A stretch of 64,000 nt of DNA from Orbilia blumenaviensis (lineage: Eukaryota; Ascomycota; Orbiliomycetes; Orbiliales; Orbiliaceae): positions 1,302,001-1,366,000 of the forward strand of contig JAVHNS010000011.1 in NCBI GenBank assembly GCA_036872755.1. Reading direction: 5' to 3'. The position numbers and the translations under genes are program-made. This document shows, piece after piece, positions 11,193 through 23,793 of the stretch; the stretch's first letter is position 1; every line of letters starts with the position of its first letter. The notes beneath the pieces were generated by a model. The model had not been told where the DNA came from, did no database searches, and saw only the letters and a program-made list of their open reading frames with translations.

Positions 11193-14100
11193 ATGGCCGA
11201 CGACGCCCAGAAGCACGGCTCGAAACCGAAGTCGTCGAAGCCCAAGCCGAAGAAGAATAACAAGGCCAATACCACCGATATCTCTACAACCACTACCACT
11301 GCTACTACTGCTGCTGAAAATGCAGACGCTGAATCCACACTACCCTCCAACGACGCGAGTAGCAAGAATAAGAAGCATAAGAACACCACGAGCAATAGCA
11401 AAAGTGGTGGTGGTAGCGGTGCCGTCGTCGCAGCTGCTACTATAAAGCCATCAAAGGAGAGGAAGGACAGGCGATTCGCCGACCTGACACCCGATGCGAA
11501 GCAGGCCAAGCGCCGCGAGGAGCGCCAGAAGAGAAAGAAGGCACTCGAAACATCCACCAATCCCGTCGCCGTCGCCGATGAAGACGACGAAGAGCTGGAA
11601 GACGGCGGTGTCGCTCTAGCAATTGTCGATAAGGATGCTTCTCTTACCGCGGCGCCCTCAAAACCTTTCAAACAGTCGGAGAAGCCCTCCCTGCGCATCA
11701 AGCGTGAAAAGCGCGAGTCTCTCAAAGCCAAGGAGTGGAAAGTCTCCCAACCGATCGGTGGCCGCTACAGCACGAACAACCTCGTCTTTTCCCCGGACGA
11801 AAAATACATCCTCCTCGCCCAGGGCCCCTCTCTCAAGGTATTCTCCACAAAGACTTCTCTCCTCTACAGAACTCTCCAGCACCTTCGCCCCCCACCCACC
11901 CAGTTCCCATACTCCCCGGCGGGAAACTACTCTTCAATCGCAAATTACACCATCGACCCCGTCAACCCCTCGCAGGTCTATACGATCCTCTTCAACGGCG
12001 ACCTGCTCCTTTGGGATTATACCGAAGGTACAATCGAGGGCTACTGGAAAACAGACCTCCACCAGGGCCAATACCTCGCCTGGTCCGGCCTCTGCGCCCT
12101 TCCTTCACCCGCTTCAGAATCTCAAGGAAAGACATCTACAACAGCAACTACATCAACAACACTGTGGACATACCACGAACACTCACTCCATGACTTCTCG
12201 CGCAAAACCGTCCGTGAGATCAGGGAGCTGACCATCCCTCCCACCACTAACAACACCCCTTCTACAACCGAAGAAGAAGAACCGGTGATAATCCCCTCCC
12301 GTCTAATCCTAACCATCGAGGGGTCCCGTCCTCGTCACCTCGTCATCGTCGACTCGAACACTTTCACAGTCGACTCCGGCGAGTTCTTCTACATCGGAAA
12401 CCGGCAGCGTGCTCCCCCAACAACCACCACCACCACTGAATCCACCACAAATGCCCCAGATTGGCGCATCAGAAAGATCTCAGCCCCAGGCAAGATCTCA
12501 AGCATCGACGCCATCATCCGCCACAAGAAGTCCGTCGCAGGGACCATCCAAGGCGACGTCGCAGTCGGTGATAACACCGGCCAAATCTTCGTCTACCATG
12601 ACGTCCTAAACCCAACCGCCTCATCGGCCGCTAAGGTCATAAAATCCAAATTGCACTGGCATAGATCCGCCGTTGGTTGTGTTAAGTACTCCAAAGATGG
12701 TATTTACCCCCTCCCCCACTTATCTGACAATTTCTATATATACTAATGTTTTGATTTTTTTTTTTAAAAAAAAGGAACTTACTTAATCTCCGGCGGCCGC
12801 GAAACCGTCCTCATCCTCTGGCAACTATCAACCTCCTCCCGCCAAACCCTTCCCAACCTCGGCGCCTCCATAAAATCCATCTTCATCTCCCCAACAGGCT
12901 CATCCTACGCTCTAATCCTCGCCGACAACAGCATCCTCACAATCTCAACCACAGAATTAAAACCCACATCCTCAATCAACGGGATTCAATCCCGTGTCTT
13001 CTTACGTGAGGAATATATTAGAGACAAAAGAGGCTTGAGGAGACCGAAAAGAGAAGATGCATGGCGAATCCCCGTATTAAAACATCCATGGAATGACATG
13101 CAAATCCTCCTCGCCGCCCCTGCAAGTCAGAAGGGGGAGAGGGAAAGCGCCTACCCGTATCTACAAACATACGATCTGGCACAAGATAAAGGCGTTGCAA
13201 GACAGGCGATCACGAGAACATTGGTGTCTATGAAAAACTCAAATCCCGAGGGCGGGGAGGTTAGAGAGCCTAATGTGAGGTTTTTGGCTATTTCGGGGGA
13301 TGGAGAGTGGCTTGCTAGTGTTGATGAGTGGGATGCCCCGGCGAGGGACTTTGTGGACCAGGGGGCGCCGCAGCCGAAGGTCGAGGAGAGGGTTGGGAAG
13401 GAGGTTGTATTGAGGTTTTGGAGGTGGAGTGGTGTTTCCCCTTCCTCCTCTTCTTCCTCAACTACTACACCGGCGGGCACGGAACCTACCGCAAGCGCAA
13501 GCGGAAAGGGCACCTGGGAATTAATCAGCATGATCGAAAACCCTCACGGGGTACTCGACAACGGTAGCGCCGGGGACGTAGCAGACCTAACCGGCTCCCC
13601 CAACGGCGCAATGTTCTCCTCGATCGGTAGCGACGGGACGGTAAAAATCTGGGGGAAAAGAGCACGTACCCGTGCCGGTGTAAAATCCGATAAAGATTCC
13701 ATGGTGGTATGGAACTGTCGGCGGAATTTGGAGTTGTTCAAACCCAATTGTTCACCACTTAATAATAATAATAACGACGATGCTGTTGCTGCTGCTGTTA
13801 TACGTCGTAATGACGACGGGAGAATTGCATACTCCTCTGATGGGAGTGTTATTGCGGTGGCATACTGTGACAGCGCGGATGATGAAGACGATGGAGTGGT
13901 TGTAATCATCGATCCTTTACAGGGGATTATCAAACAAGAAATAGGGAGTTTACAAACGGGAAGGGTGTTCGATGTATGTTTTGTCGGAAGGTATCTTATC
14001 ATCGCCGGTTCCGAAAGAGTGGTGGTTTGGAATCTGGTCGGTGGGGTTGCGGAGTGGGCTAGTGAGCTTTCGGCTTTGGTTGGGAATGGGAATAAGAATA

Positions 14101-14963
14101 AGAAGCAGAAGAAGAATAACGGGGTGGATTTGAGGAATAATAATTTTATTCCGAATATTCAGCTGGCTGCTGGGGAGGGGAATACGTTTGCTATAGCGGT
14201 TAATTATCCGCTGTACGCTGCCGCTGGCACCAATAGGAGAAGAGGTCGTGGGGGGGAGAAAGGGTTGACGAAGGCCGGGAATACGGCTAGTATGATCAGT
14301 GTTTTTGAAACCGAAGGGTTTGAAGTCCTGTGCAAGAAGAGAGCTGTCAATGGGGTGTTAGCCTTGGAAGCGGCGGGGAATGGAAGAGGCGGACAAGGGT
14401 ATTTTTGGCTCGATGGGGCTGCTAATGTGTATTTTGTTAGTAGCGGTGGGGTTGTCAGCGGTGGTTCTGGAGGTGCTGCTGCTATGAATAACGGGTATTT
14501 GGAGGATGTGATTGACACGGTTGGAGGGCTTGCGAATGCGTTTTTGGAAAAAGCGGTTATTGAGGAGGATGAGGAGGAAGAATTTGAGGAGGAAGGTGGG
14601 GAGGGAAGGGTTGTGAGAACGCATATGTTGGCCAGGTTGTTCCCTGCGCCGGCGTACGCTAGTCCTGCGGTTGGAGATGTGTTCGGACGGTTCATGGAGA
14701 TCGTGGGGGAGAAGGCTTTGGATATTCCGAGGTCTTCTTCATCATCTTCTAATAATACTGCTTCTGGGGGTGGAGATGGTATGGAAGGGGTGAAGCGTAT
14801 CGGAGACGATAGTGCTGACGAAAGCGAAGACGATGAATTCGAAGACGCACATGACGGCGATGCAGATATTTCGATGCAGGATGCTGCTGCTGGTACTGGT
14901 GAAAGGGATGTATATGCAGATCTTCCAACAAGGGATTTTGATGTTATCATCGATGAAGCCTGA
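11193..14963 (+). CDS. UTP17: WD40-repeat U3 snoRNP/t-UTP protein UTP17 (NAN1, WDR75 homologue)
   Basis: Two exons: 11193-12699 and 12775-14963 (1231 aa). UTP17 is part of the nucleolar t-UTP/UtpA complex that joins pre-rRNA transcription to 18S processing. Residues 1-175 are Lys/Ser/Thr-rich and disordered, with nucleolar-type basic runs. WD repeats begin near residue 180 (GGRYSTNNLVFSPDEKYILLAQ, LKVFSTKTSLLYRTL) and continue through both exons; the splice rebuilds KDGTYLISGGRETVLILWQ. The C-terminus is acidic (DSADESEDDEFEDAHDGDADI). Its length exceeds the yeast protein through low-complexity inserts (Thr, Ser, Gly and Asn runs inside loops). The intron is 75 bp with a CTAAT branch site. 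The coding strand is C-rich in the first half and G-rich in the second. Family assignment rests on the N-terminal WD signature and overall layout. Confidence 0.82.
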
Positions 14964-15694
14964 AACCAAAAAAGAAACAGACTATAAGGCTGGTAAGAGT
15001 TTTTTCCCATTGGCGTTTTTTATTCGTCATTTTCTTCTTCTTCTACTTTTTCTTCTTCTTTAAATTCGATTTATTTATATATATGCTGCTTTTTCAAAAG
15101 TTCTGTTGGTTTATTTAGAGTAGGTAGTGTGTACTAGTATGCTCATTCTTTGAGTGCTTTAGTATAGTGGTGATAGCGGTAGTAGTGTAGGATAGAGACC
15201 GGGGAGAGTGTATTATATTACATTACATCATATTATACTATATTATATTATATTACATGTAGGTATACATCAGTATCATCGCCATAGCTATCTACTTGAC
15301 ATCTTAGATCGTGAGGAAGAGGTTTATATTAAAGATTATGTCTATACCTTATAAACCATATATAGCAAAAAAAAGCACGACGACGACGAACTAGTAGAAA
15401 TCTAATACACCAAAGCAAAGCCAAAAAAACACAACCGCTAGCTAAAAAAAAAAAAAAAAACAAGCAGAAGGAGATCTAATATAGATTATAAAATAAGCGC
15501 TCGCAAGGATAAAACAAAAAAGAATAAGAACTGTATATACCAATGCCCAAAACCCCCCACCATCGTCATCATCATCGCCACCATCATCATATCCAAAAAT
15601 AAGAAAAGAAAAAAAAACAGCGAAAAAGTATAAAGCTAACAGGGAGAGAGGGGGAAGGGAGGGAGATTGTAACATAATCATATTGATATTGATA
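14964..15694. other. intergenic between convergent genes
   Basis: 3' flanks of UTP17 and of the Rab gene. AT-rich simple sequence occurs at 15210-15260 and an A17 run near 15443-15459. Presumably holds both polyadenylation regions; no gene. Confidence 0.6.
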
Positions 15695-17223
<1,529 letters not shown>

Positions 17224-18197
17224 CGTGCCTAACTCTTGCTGTACAATCACAAACCAACCACTAGTAAGCTGTCTGGAAGTTTCCGGGTAAAACGTTTATA
17301 TGTATAGAGAAGGGAAGAGTTCGCACGTACTGGATCGTGCTCCGATAACGAGTGTGACGATGTGGTGGATGCGCCGGATGGCGCTCGTGCCCGCGGCATT
17401 TTTTTCTCCTCCTTTCTTTATTCCTTTCCTTTACTTTCGGGGTTTGGGTATGGTATTCAAAGGGATGGTTGTTATATGTCGGGGAGTCGTGAGTAAGATC
17501 CTTTCTTTTTTTTGTGGGAGTTGTCGGGCCTCAAGGCTGGTTGACGTGGGTATGTATGTGTATTGTATTGTATCGTATGGTAGGTACTAAGTACCTACTT
17601 AGGTATCACCCCGCGCGCGCGCAGCAGCGATGAGATGTGCGAAGCGATGCCGGAGTCCGGTCGAGTGGCGGGGAGGGGTAAAAGTAATGCGATGCGAGCA
17701 GAGGTATGCGACGAATGAAAAAAAAGAAGGATGTGTGGTTGAAAGATGATGATTCGATGGGATAGATAAGGAACTGTATGTACGGATGACGAGAGAGTGG
17801 GAGGGAGGGAGGGAAGGTCGTGGTTTCGTCTGATGTTTCTGACCTGTCAGGTAAGTTCCCTCCTCTTGTCGTTCATTCCCTGGTAAGCTAGGCCAGTCTA
17901 TGTAGACTCGGTTAGCTACCTCTTTTTCTATGCGAGGGATGGATACCTAGTATACCTAGGTAGATAGGTAGATAGATGGAGTTAATGCGCTGGCATTTAA
18001 ATGCAGTCGATAAGGTTCCCAGGTACCAAGACAGGTAGTAGACAGGTAGACAGGTAGACGGGGCAGCAGCTACTAGGTAGCCAGCAGGGTTTTCTTGCTA
18101 ACTGACTTTTTATTCCTCCTTATTTTATTTTATTTTATTTATTTTTTCGTATCTTGGTCTTGGTCGGAGAGAAGGAAATGAGATGCGCAGGCGACCG

Positions 18198-18228
<31 letters not shown>

Positions 18229-18972
18229 GCCGCCTAGTAGACTAGTTAGTTGATTGACAAGCTGTGGAGGAGGAGGAGTAGGTGGGGGGAAGCTGTTTAA
18301 AGAGCGCGCGGGATGCAGCTGCCCGAATGAGGGCTGTGTGTGGCCGGGATGAGCTCGAGTAAATGCAAGCAAGGGTGCGAGGAATGCCACAAACCACAAC
18401 CCAGAGCCAGAGCTCCCATTATAATTGTATATCATAAGAGCAACGATATCCTATATGTGAAAAAAGTATTGAAGCTGCGGGAGTATCGCGATGTCCATAC
18501 AAATGATAGAAAGACACCAGACAAAGGGAGATTAGAGATTAATTAATTAACTGGATATGGATTTTGTCCTAAAGAGGGAATATTGTAGATCGGGGCAACA
18601 ACAACACAGGGCCTGAGTCAGACGTTGGAATTGATTATCAATATCATACCAAAGGCAACGGGGTTTAGGGTGGTCTCGTTGTTTAGGGTCTCTGTGCGAC
18701 CCTAATTTGAATATTAAAAATTAAAGTTAAATTATAAAATAATCATTACTGTCTTAGATACTGGGTAACCAGGTCTGTACTTCATCACAGCAACAACAAC
18801 AACAACAACCCCCATCCTCCTTCTCCTCCTCCAGGCCTCATCTTCTCCATAGCACTACTATTACCTAGAAGACTACCTCCTACTATTTCCTAGGTACCTA
18901 CTTGCTCATCCCTCCTCCTCATCCTACCAACCAACCATCTTTTCATCACATCATCATCATCATCAATCAAGC
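17224..18972. other. intergenic, divergent promoters, with an A29 tract
   Basis: Separates the Rab gene (minus) from the SIM-containing gene (plus). Contains A29 at 18198-18226, GATAG/GGTAG-type short repeats at 17935-18080 and a CAA repeat at about 18790-18808. Short frames look non-coding. Confidence 0.55.
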
Positions 18973-20334
18973 ATGCCGCCACGATCCCTCCCACACAGGG
19001 AGTCCCCATCCGACCCTCTCTATCACCACGGCCATGGGGATGCTCTGAGCTCCCCGGCCGACAAAGCCCGCCTCGAGTCACGCAAGAGGGTTAGAGCCCT
19101 CTGCGAGGCCGCCACGCGACAATCGCCGTTGCCAGGTGGCCATGCGCCAATCGAGATCATCGACCTGACATCCGGCGATGATGGCGATGATGAGCCCCCA
19201 TCAAAGCGCCAAAAAAGGGAACATTCCCCATCAACAGCCTCTCCAGCTCCGATTCCCGTCGTCCCATCTTCTCCAGCATCACCTCCCTCCCCCTCCTCTT
19301 GTCCTCCCCTCTCCCCTTCTTCTTCTTCTTCTTCTTCTTCTGATCGAGCTGCTGCTACTGCTACTACTCCTCCCTCTCCTTCTTCTTTTCCTCTCTCTCC
19401 TCCTCCTGTCCCCCAGCCGGCCGACCCTCCCAAGAAGAAGGACCGCATATTCATCGACCTCACCGGCCTCAAGACAACCGTTGTCCCCAGCTCCGGCTAC
19501 TGGCGCAACCCTTCATCTAACGGCTCAGCCTTCTCCGGGATGCTAGCCGGCGGGTCTGCCACCACCACTACTTCGACCACCACCCTCCTTCCTCCCCCCC
19601 ACATCCTCCTCCCACCATGGGGCCCCGAACCTCTGGGAAACAACTGGGAACAACTAGGACCCCTCGACCAATTCCCCCCAGACCCACTGGAGCACTCCTA
19701 CGAGCCTCCAGCAACCTCGCTCTCCTTCCCAGAAGGCCCCTCCTCAAAGGAAATATCCTCAAACCCAGAACTCGCATTCCTATTCCACGTTAAATCCGTC
19801 GGCACGGAGCGGTTTTACGCCAAGCCTGTTTCCGAAACAGATTCGATCTGTATGCTCCCTTCGACTATCACTACGAGCTTTTATAAGTCTCATACGATGG
19901 ATAACCTTGCTTTGGAAGTGTTGGAGCAGGATATGAAGCTTGCGAGGAAAATGGGATTTTTACCATTTAGGACTCCTGAACATGCTATGAATGCTGTGAT
20001 GAGGTATACGAAGGGGAATAAGAACAGTCGTTGTATCTACCGGTTGGATGGAGCTTTGAGTGGGGACTACGGGAAGAACGATGAAGATACTCGGAAGAAT
20101 AAGAAGAGGCTAGATGGATACGGAGATGGGTATGGAGATTCTTATCAATCTCTGGATGCAGATTGGTACCCCGGTAGAGATCATTTCAGACGGATGGTGA
20201 GGGAGTGGATGGCTTCTCATCCCAGTGTTAGGGCTATAAGAGGTGTACCGGGGTTTACGCAGTCGGTGATACCACTAGATGGTTCGAGAATTAAATATCC
20301 TTGGGAGCATACATATGGAAAGATGGGGGACTGA
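18973..20334 (+). CDS. unknown protein with two SUMO-interaction-like motifs
   Basis: Single exon, 453 aa. Residues 60-74 read IEIIDLTSGDDGDDE, a hydrophobic core followed by Ser and acidic residues, a textbook SUMO-interaction motif. A basic KRQKR (78-82) follows and could be a nuclear signal. Residues about 85-150 are Ser/Pro low complexity. A second core FIDLTGL sits at about 160-166. The C-terminal part (about 260-453) is folded-looking: FLFHVKSVGTERFYAKPV, LEVLEQDMKLARKMGF, a Gly/Tyr-rich loop and WYPGRDHFRRMVREWMASHPSVRAIRG. I do not recognise this domain. A nuclear, SUMO-linked role is inference. No intron is needed. Confidence 0.72.
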   Translation: MPPRSLPHRESPSDPLYHHGHGDALSSPADKARLESRKRVRALCEAATRQSPLPGGHAPIEIIDLTSGDDGDDEPPSKRQKREHSPSTASPAPIPVVPSSPASPPSPSSCPPLSPSSSSSSSSDRAAATATTPPSPSSFPLSPPPVPQPADPPKKKDRIFIDLTGLKTTVVPSSGYWRNPSSNGSAFSGMLAGGSATTTTSTTTLLPPPHILLPPWGPEPLGNNWEQLGPLDQFPPDPLEHSYEPPATSLSFPEGPSSKEISSNPELAFLFHVKSVGTERFYAKPVSETDSICMLPSTITTSFYKSHTMDNLALEVLEQDMKLARKMGFLPFRTPEHAMNAVMRYTKGNKNSRCIYRLDGALSGDYGKNDEDTRKNKKRLDGYGDGYGDSYQSLDADWYPGRDHFRRMVREWMASHPSVRAIRGVPGFTQSVIPLDGSRIKYPWEHTYGKMGD

Positions 20335-20697
20335 GAAGTCAAAAAAAATGCGGGTTAACGTTACATTCCCTGAATATTATGATATGACACTCGGAAGTAC
20401 ATATATAATACCTTTCTTTTTCTTTTTCCCTTTCCTTTCCCCCCCTTTTTTTTTACATATTTCTTTTATTGTTCCCTATCGTGTTATGGGAAGAGCTTGG
20501 AGGGATTTGCATATCGAACAGGAGTCTGGTGTGCTTGTACGTCTGTCTGTCTGTCTGTCTGTGTGGTTTTTTTGGTGTTGTCGGGGGGAGGAGTGCCAGC
20601 GTTAGAACTATCACGATATACATTTCATAAAAACTCTCATCCTGTTCCGTTTCTCGTGTTTCCCTTCCTCCTTTGTTTTTTTACACTGTCTTCACCT

Positions 20698-20702
<5 letters not shown>

Positions 20703-20729
<27 letters not shown>
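20703..20729. repeat. T27 homopolymer
   Basis: Uninterrupted T run in the 3' flank of the SIM-motif gene. Length may be affected by sequencing error. Confidence 0.8.
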
Positions 20730-20733
<4 letters not shown>

Positions 20734-21287
20734 GATGCTTCGTTCCTTATGGGTAGCATTTCTATACCATCGCATCAGCATAGGAAAGGTGTTTGTCTGG
20801 GTAGGTTAGTGGGCATTCTATTCTTTTTTATTATTATTCTACTTCTGCTTCTTCTTCTCTTTTGTTGGGCTGCCGCGGCCTACTATCAGCAATCGAAATC
20901 GATTAAATCACTAAATAATGTGCATGTATATCCATACCGGGGGGGTGGGAGGAAGGGAGGGAGGGAGGAGAATCATATATATTATTTAGTTCGTCAGCGT
21001 AGGCGTAGCATTATTTCAAATTCAATCCATACTGTTTCTTCGAATTGATGGCATTTTACTGTACTTTGCAGCGGATGGCCACCAGGAACGAGACTATAAA
21101 TTTCTAGCCAATTTAGTTAATTAATGAACTAAACTACGTATTTTCGAACCTAAAGAACGAGGGTCTGCAGCTGGATGAATTTAATTTGATTGATTGATTG
21201 ATTGTTGAAATTCAAGTTTTTTCCATAAGTTAGCTTGCCTAGATGTAATCTATCTATCTATCAACAGAAAAACCCCGAAAAAGAAGA

Positions 21288-21305
21288 GGGGGGGGGGGGG
21301 GGGGG
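21288..21305. repeat. G18 homopolymer
   Basis: Eighteen consecutive G on the plus strand, able in principle to form a G-quadruplex. It lies between convergent genes, away from any start codon. Confidence 0.8.
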
Positions 21306-22302
21306 CTAGGTAGTATATAAATACTATATTCACAAAAAAAAAAGAGAGAGCTTGAAAAAGAAGACCCCGCCAAAGTTGCCAGTGTATGTTATATATAGAT
21401 ATATAGATAAAAAAAAAAAAAAGATAAAAGTATAGAATTGTCCCTCCCAGAAAGATTTTTGTTATAAAAAATGCATGCAAAAAAAAAAAATGATAGACAT
21501 GAAGGAAGATGAAGATAGAGCTCATAAGAGGTTTGCCGTTGAGAAAGGAGGCGGTGATCTCGTCCATGTCATAGTTGATCGATCGTTCCCGAGCAAAAAA
21601 AAAAAATCAATGTGAGTAAATAAATCAAGGATAACTCCGAAAGCCCTGACAGATTGGGTCTTTAAAAAAAAAAAAACAAGAAGTGCGAATATGATAAAAC
21701 AGTCTGTTTGTGTCGGTTTGATATAATCAATCTCTCAGAGTCCTTTCCTGATAAGATGTAAGACACATGATCAAAAAGATAAAAGAGGATAACGCCGGTT
21801 TCCCTTAGCTATATATATATATAAAAATGATGATGATGATAAAAAAATTTGAAACAAAAAACACCTGCTCCCAATGATAGCGTATATTCCGTGTAATCCA
21901 GCAATCGAAAAAAAAAGCAATATAAATCAAGCTGTGCTTTGAATGCAACGGAAAAAGAATATTTATAAATGAAAAAGAAAGAAAAAGATGAAAACCTTTG
22001 GCTGTGAGTGAGCAAGCTTAGCGAGAATTTGCGTCAATTCGTAAAGGTCATGAGGTTTGGTTCGTAAAAATACTTCGGCCGCGCGGTATGGGAGGAATGA
22101 GCGAGATGTGGATAGGACGGCGGCGAGATAGTGGTGAGTGAATGTAGAGAAATCGAAATTGTAACGGGCGCTCGCTTGCGGGCGGAATTGAGGCTGGTGG
22201 TATATAGAGAGGTGGCTTTTTTCTCTTTCGGTATTGGGTAAGGTAGGTTTCCAGGATTCAAAGCTGGTAGACGCAACAAATCGGTCATTGGCATATGTTT
22301 CC

Positions 22303-23793
22303 TTAAGTGTTCTTTGCGAAGAGTCTGCGAACCTTTCGACCCATCCTCACGAATCCGATCTGAACCCACATAACAAACCCTTGCCATTGGTTCTTGAAGC
22401 CCCGTGGGGAAGCGCCTCCCCCAATATGGCCTCTCTTCTCGCTCCTTGATCTCCGACCTTCCTCAGCTGCGCGCATGGGGATATTTCGTAGACTTGTCGT
22501 TGCGGTTTTATTCGCTCCGTTATATGGAATTCCAATTGTCTTTTCGTTTGATATTCCCAGGTCTGGTGTCGAATGTCTGGTTGCAAACCATCTTGACGAT
22601 TTTCCTGGCTGATTCTGAGTTTGATTCTGGTTTTGATTGGACCCGATTGTTCCATCGTTCGACGTCCTCCTCGATTCTTCCTTACTGATGGATTTCCTGG
22701 CCTTCTTCTCTTCTTTCTCGTCCTTCTTTCTCTCCTGTTCCTTGAACTTTTCTCTGGCCCTCTTCATATTCTCCGCATGCTCATCACTCGAGTTCCTACC
22801 GCCAACAATCTTTCGTTTCCGGTCCATTGACTCTTTCCGTCTATCGAAAGAATCGTTTCTCTTCTTCGCATCAAAGGAATCGACAGTCTGCGACCTCCCC
22901 AGAGGTGTGACCGGTGATATAGGCGCACTTTCTGAGACCGGAATCCTCGGCGGCAGCGCCAATGGCAGCCCAGTCGAGCTAGTGACAATCCTCAACTGCC
23001 CGATCTGCCCACCCCCAACAACTCTCTTCCTGCCAAATCTCTGCTCGCTGTAATCGTCGTCATCGTCGTTATCATCCCCGCTTTCTGAATCACCACCTAG
23101 CGAATTCGGATAAGACTGCGTCGGCGTCGGCACGTACCGCCTTCCAATGTAATTGGGTGAACTACCATTCGATCCTCCTGAATTTCCTGAAATGGTACGT
23201 TTATGCTGCTGTCGGTGAGTAGGCACGAAACTCGAAACGTCAGTCGCCGAATTCCTACCCCCGATATACGGCGACGAAGAGGAGTAATAAACTCCACCAG
23301 CACCACCGTCTGATTTCCCCAGATCCAATTTCCCACTGCTAGCGCCCGAACTCGAAACCTTCTTAAGCAACGACAGCGGTTTTATGATCCCCTTCTTATG
23401 ATGCGAGGGGTCCGGCGGGAAGAATTCCTCTAATGTAGGAGAGGGTACCGATACAGATGTTTCCTTCGATATCGACCGTTTGTGAAGTTTGCCGTGCAAA
23501 TGCTGTGTTTGTTCTTTATCGTACGAGGAACCAGGTCTGGCAGGGCCGGTCGCACCGGGCCCGCCGCCTGTGGTGGACGACGAATATGATGAATAACTAG
23601 CCATCCCCGCGGCGCCGCCTCCTCCACCGCTACCTATCGTCCGGTATGATGACGAGTGTTTTTGAAGTGTTGCTGGTGTGCGGGGGACTATGCTGTGGGT
23701 GGATGACGAGGCAGTTGATGTTGAGAAGTTGGAGTGGTGTCGGTATGCGGTATGAGGATGCGAAGAGGGCGAGTATTGGACGGCTGTAGCCAT
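22303..23793 (-). CDS. disordered Ser/Gly-rich protein, function unknown
   Basis: Single exon, 496 aa, start at 23793. Nearly all of it is predicted disordered by eye: Ser/Thr/His-rich at the start, Gly runs at about 55-75, and a conserved-looking acidic/basic island EEFFPPDPSHHKKGIIKPLSLLKKV near residues 122-146. Repeated RRxS/KRxxS-type contexts (HKRSISK, HKRTISG, RKSISKEE) resemble PKA or AGC-kinase sites. There is an acidic stretch DDNDDDDDYSEQ, a Lys/Glu helix at about 340-375 and a basic C-terminus WVQIGFVRMGRKVRRLF that could be an amphipathic membrane-binding helix. No domain recognised. Phospho-regulation is inference from motif density. Confidence 0.7.
   Translation of the reverse strand: MATAVQYSPSSHPHTAYRHHSNFSTSTASSSTHSIVPRTPATLQKHSSSYRTIGSGGGGGAAGMASYSSYSSSTTGGGPGATGPARPGSSYDKEQTQHLHGKLHKRSISKETSVSVPSPTLEEFFPPDPSHHKKGIIKPLSLLKKVSSSGASSGKLDLGKSDGGAGGVYYSSSSPYIGGRNSATDVSSFVPTHRQQHKRTISGNSGGSNGSSPNYIGRRYVPTPTQSYPNSLGGDSESGDDNDDDDDYSEQRFGRKRVVGGGQIGQLRIVTSSTGLPLALPPRIPVSESAPISPVTPLGRSQTVDSFDAKKRNDSFDRRKESMDRKRKIVGGRNSSDEHAENMKRAREKFKEQERKKDEKEEKKARKSISKEESRRTSNDGTIGSNQNQNQTQNQPGKSSRWFATRHSTPDLGISNEKTIGIPYNGANKTATTSLRNIPMRAAEEGRRSRSEKRGHIGGGASPRGFKNQWQGFVMWVQIGFVRMGRKVRRLFAKNT

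Larger units (their letters stand above)
20335..22302. other. intergenic between convergent genes, rich in simple sequence
   Basis: Holds a GTCT microsatellite (about 20541-20564), T27 (20703-20729), GATT repeats (about 21188-21203), TATC repeats (about 21250-21262) and G18 (21288-21305). Frames here are driven by these runs and show no protein-like composition. Confidence 0.6.

Noticed and set aside
13544..15010. Long minus-strand frames (up to 268 codons) opposite UTP17
   Set aside because: Antisense of Ser/Asn/Gly-rich WD40 loops, with no independent features. The plus-strand gene is well supported.
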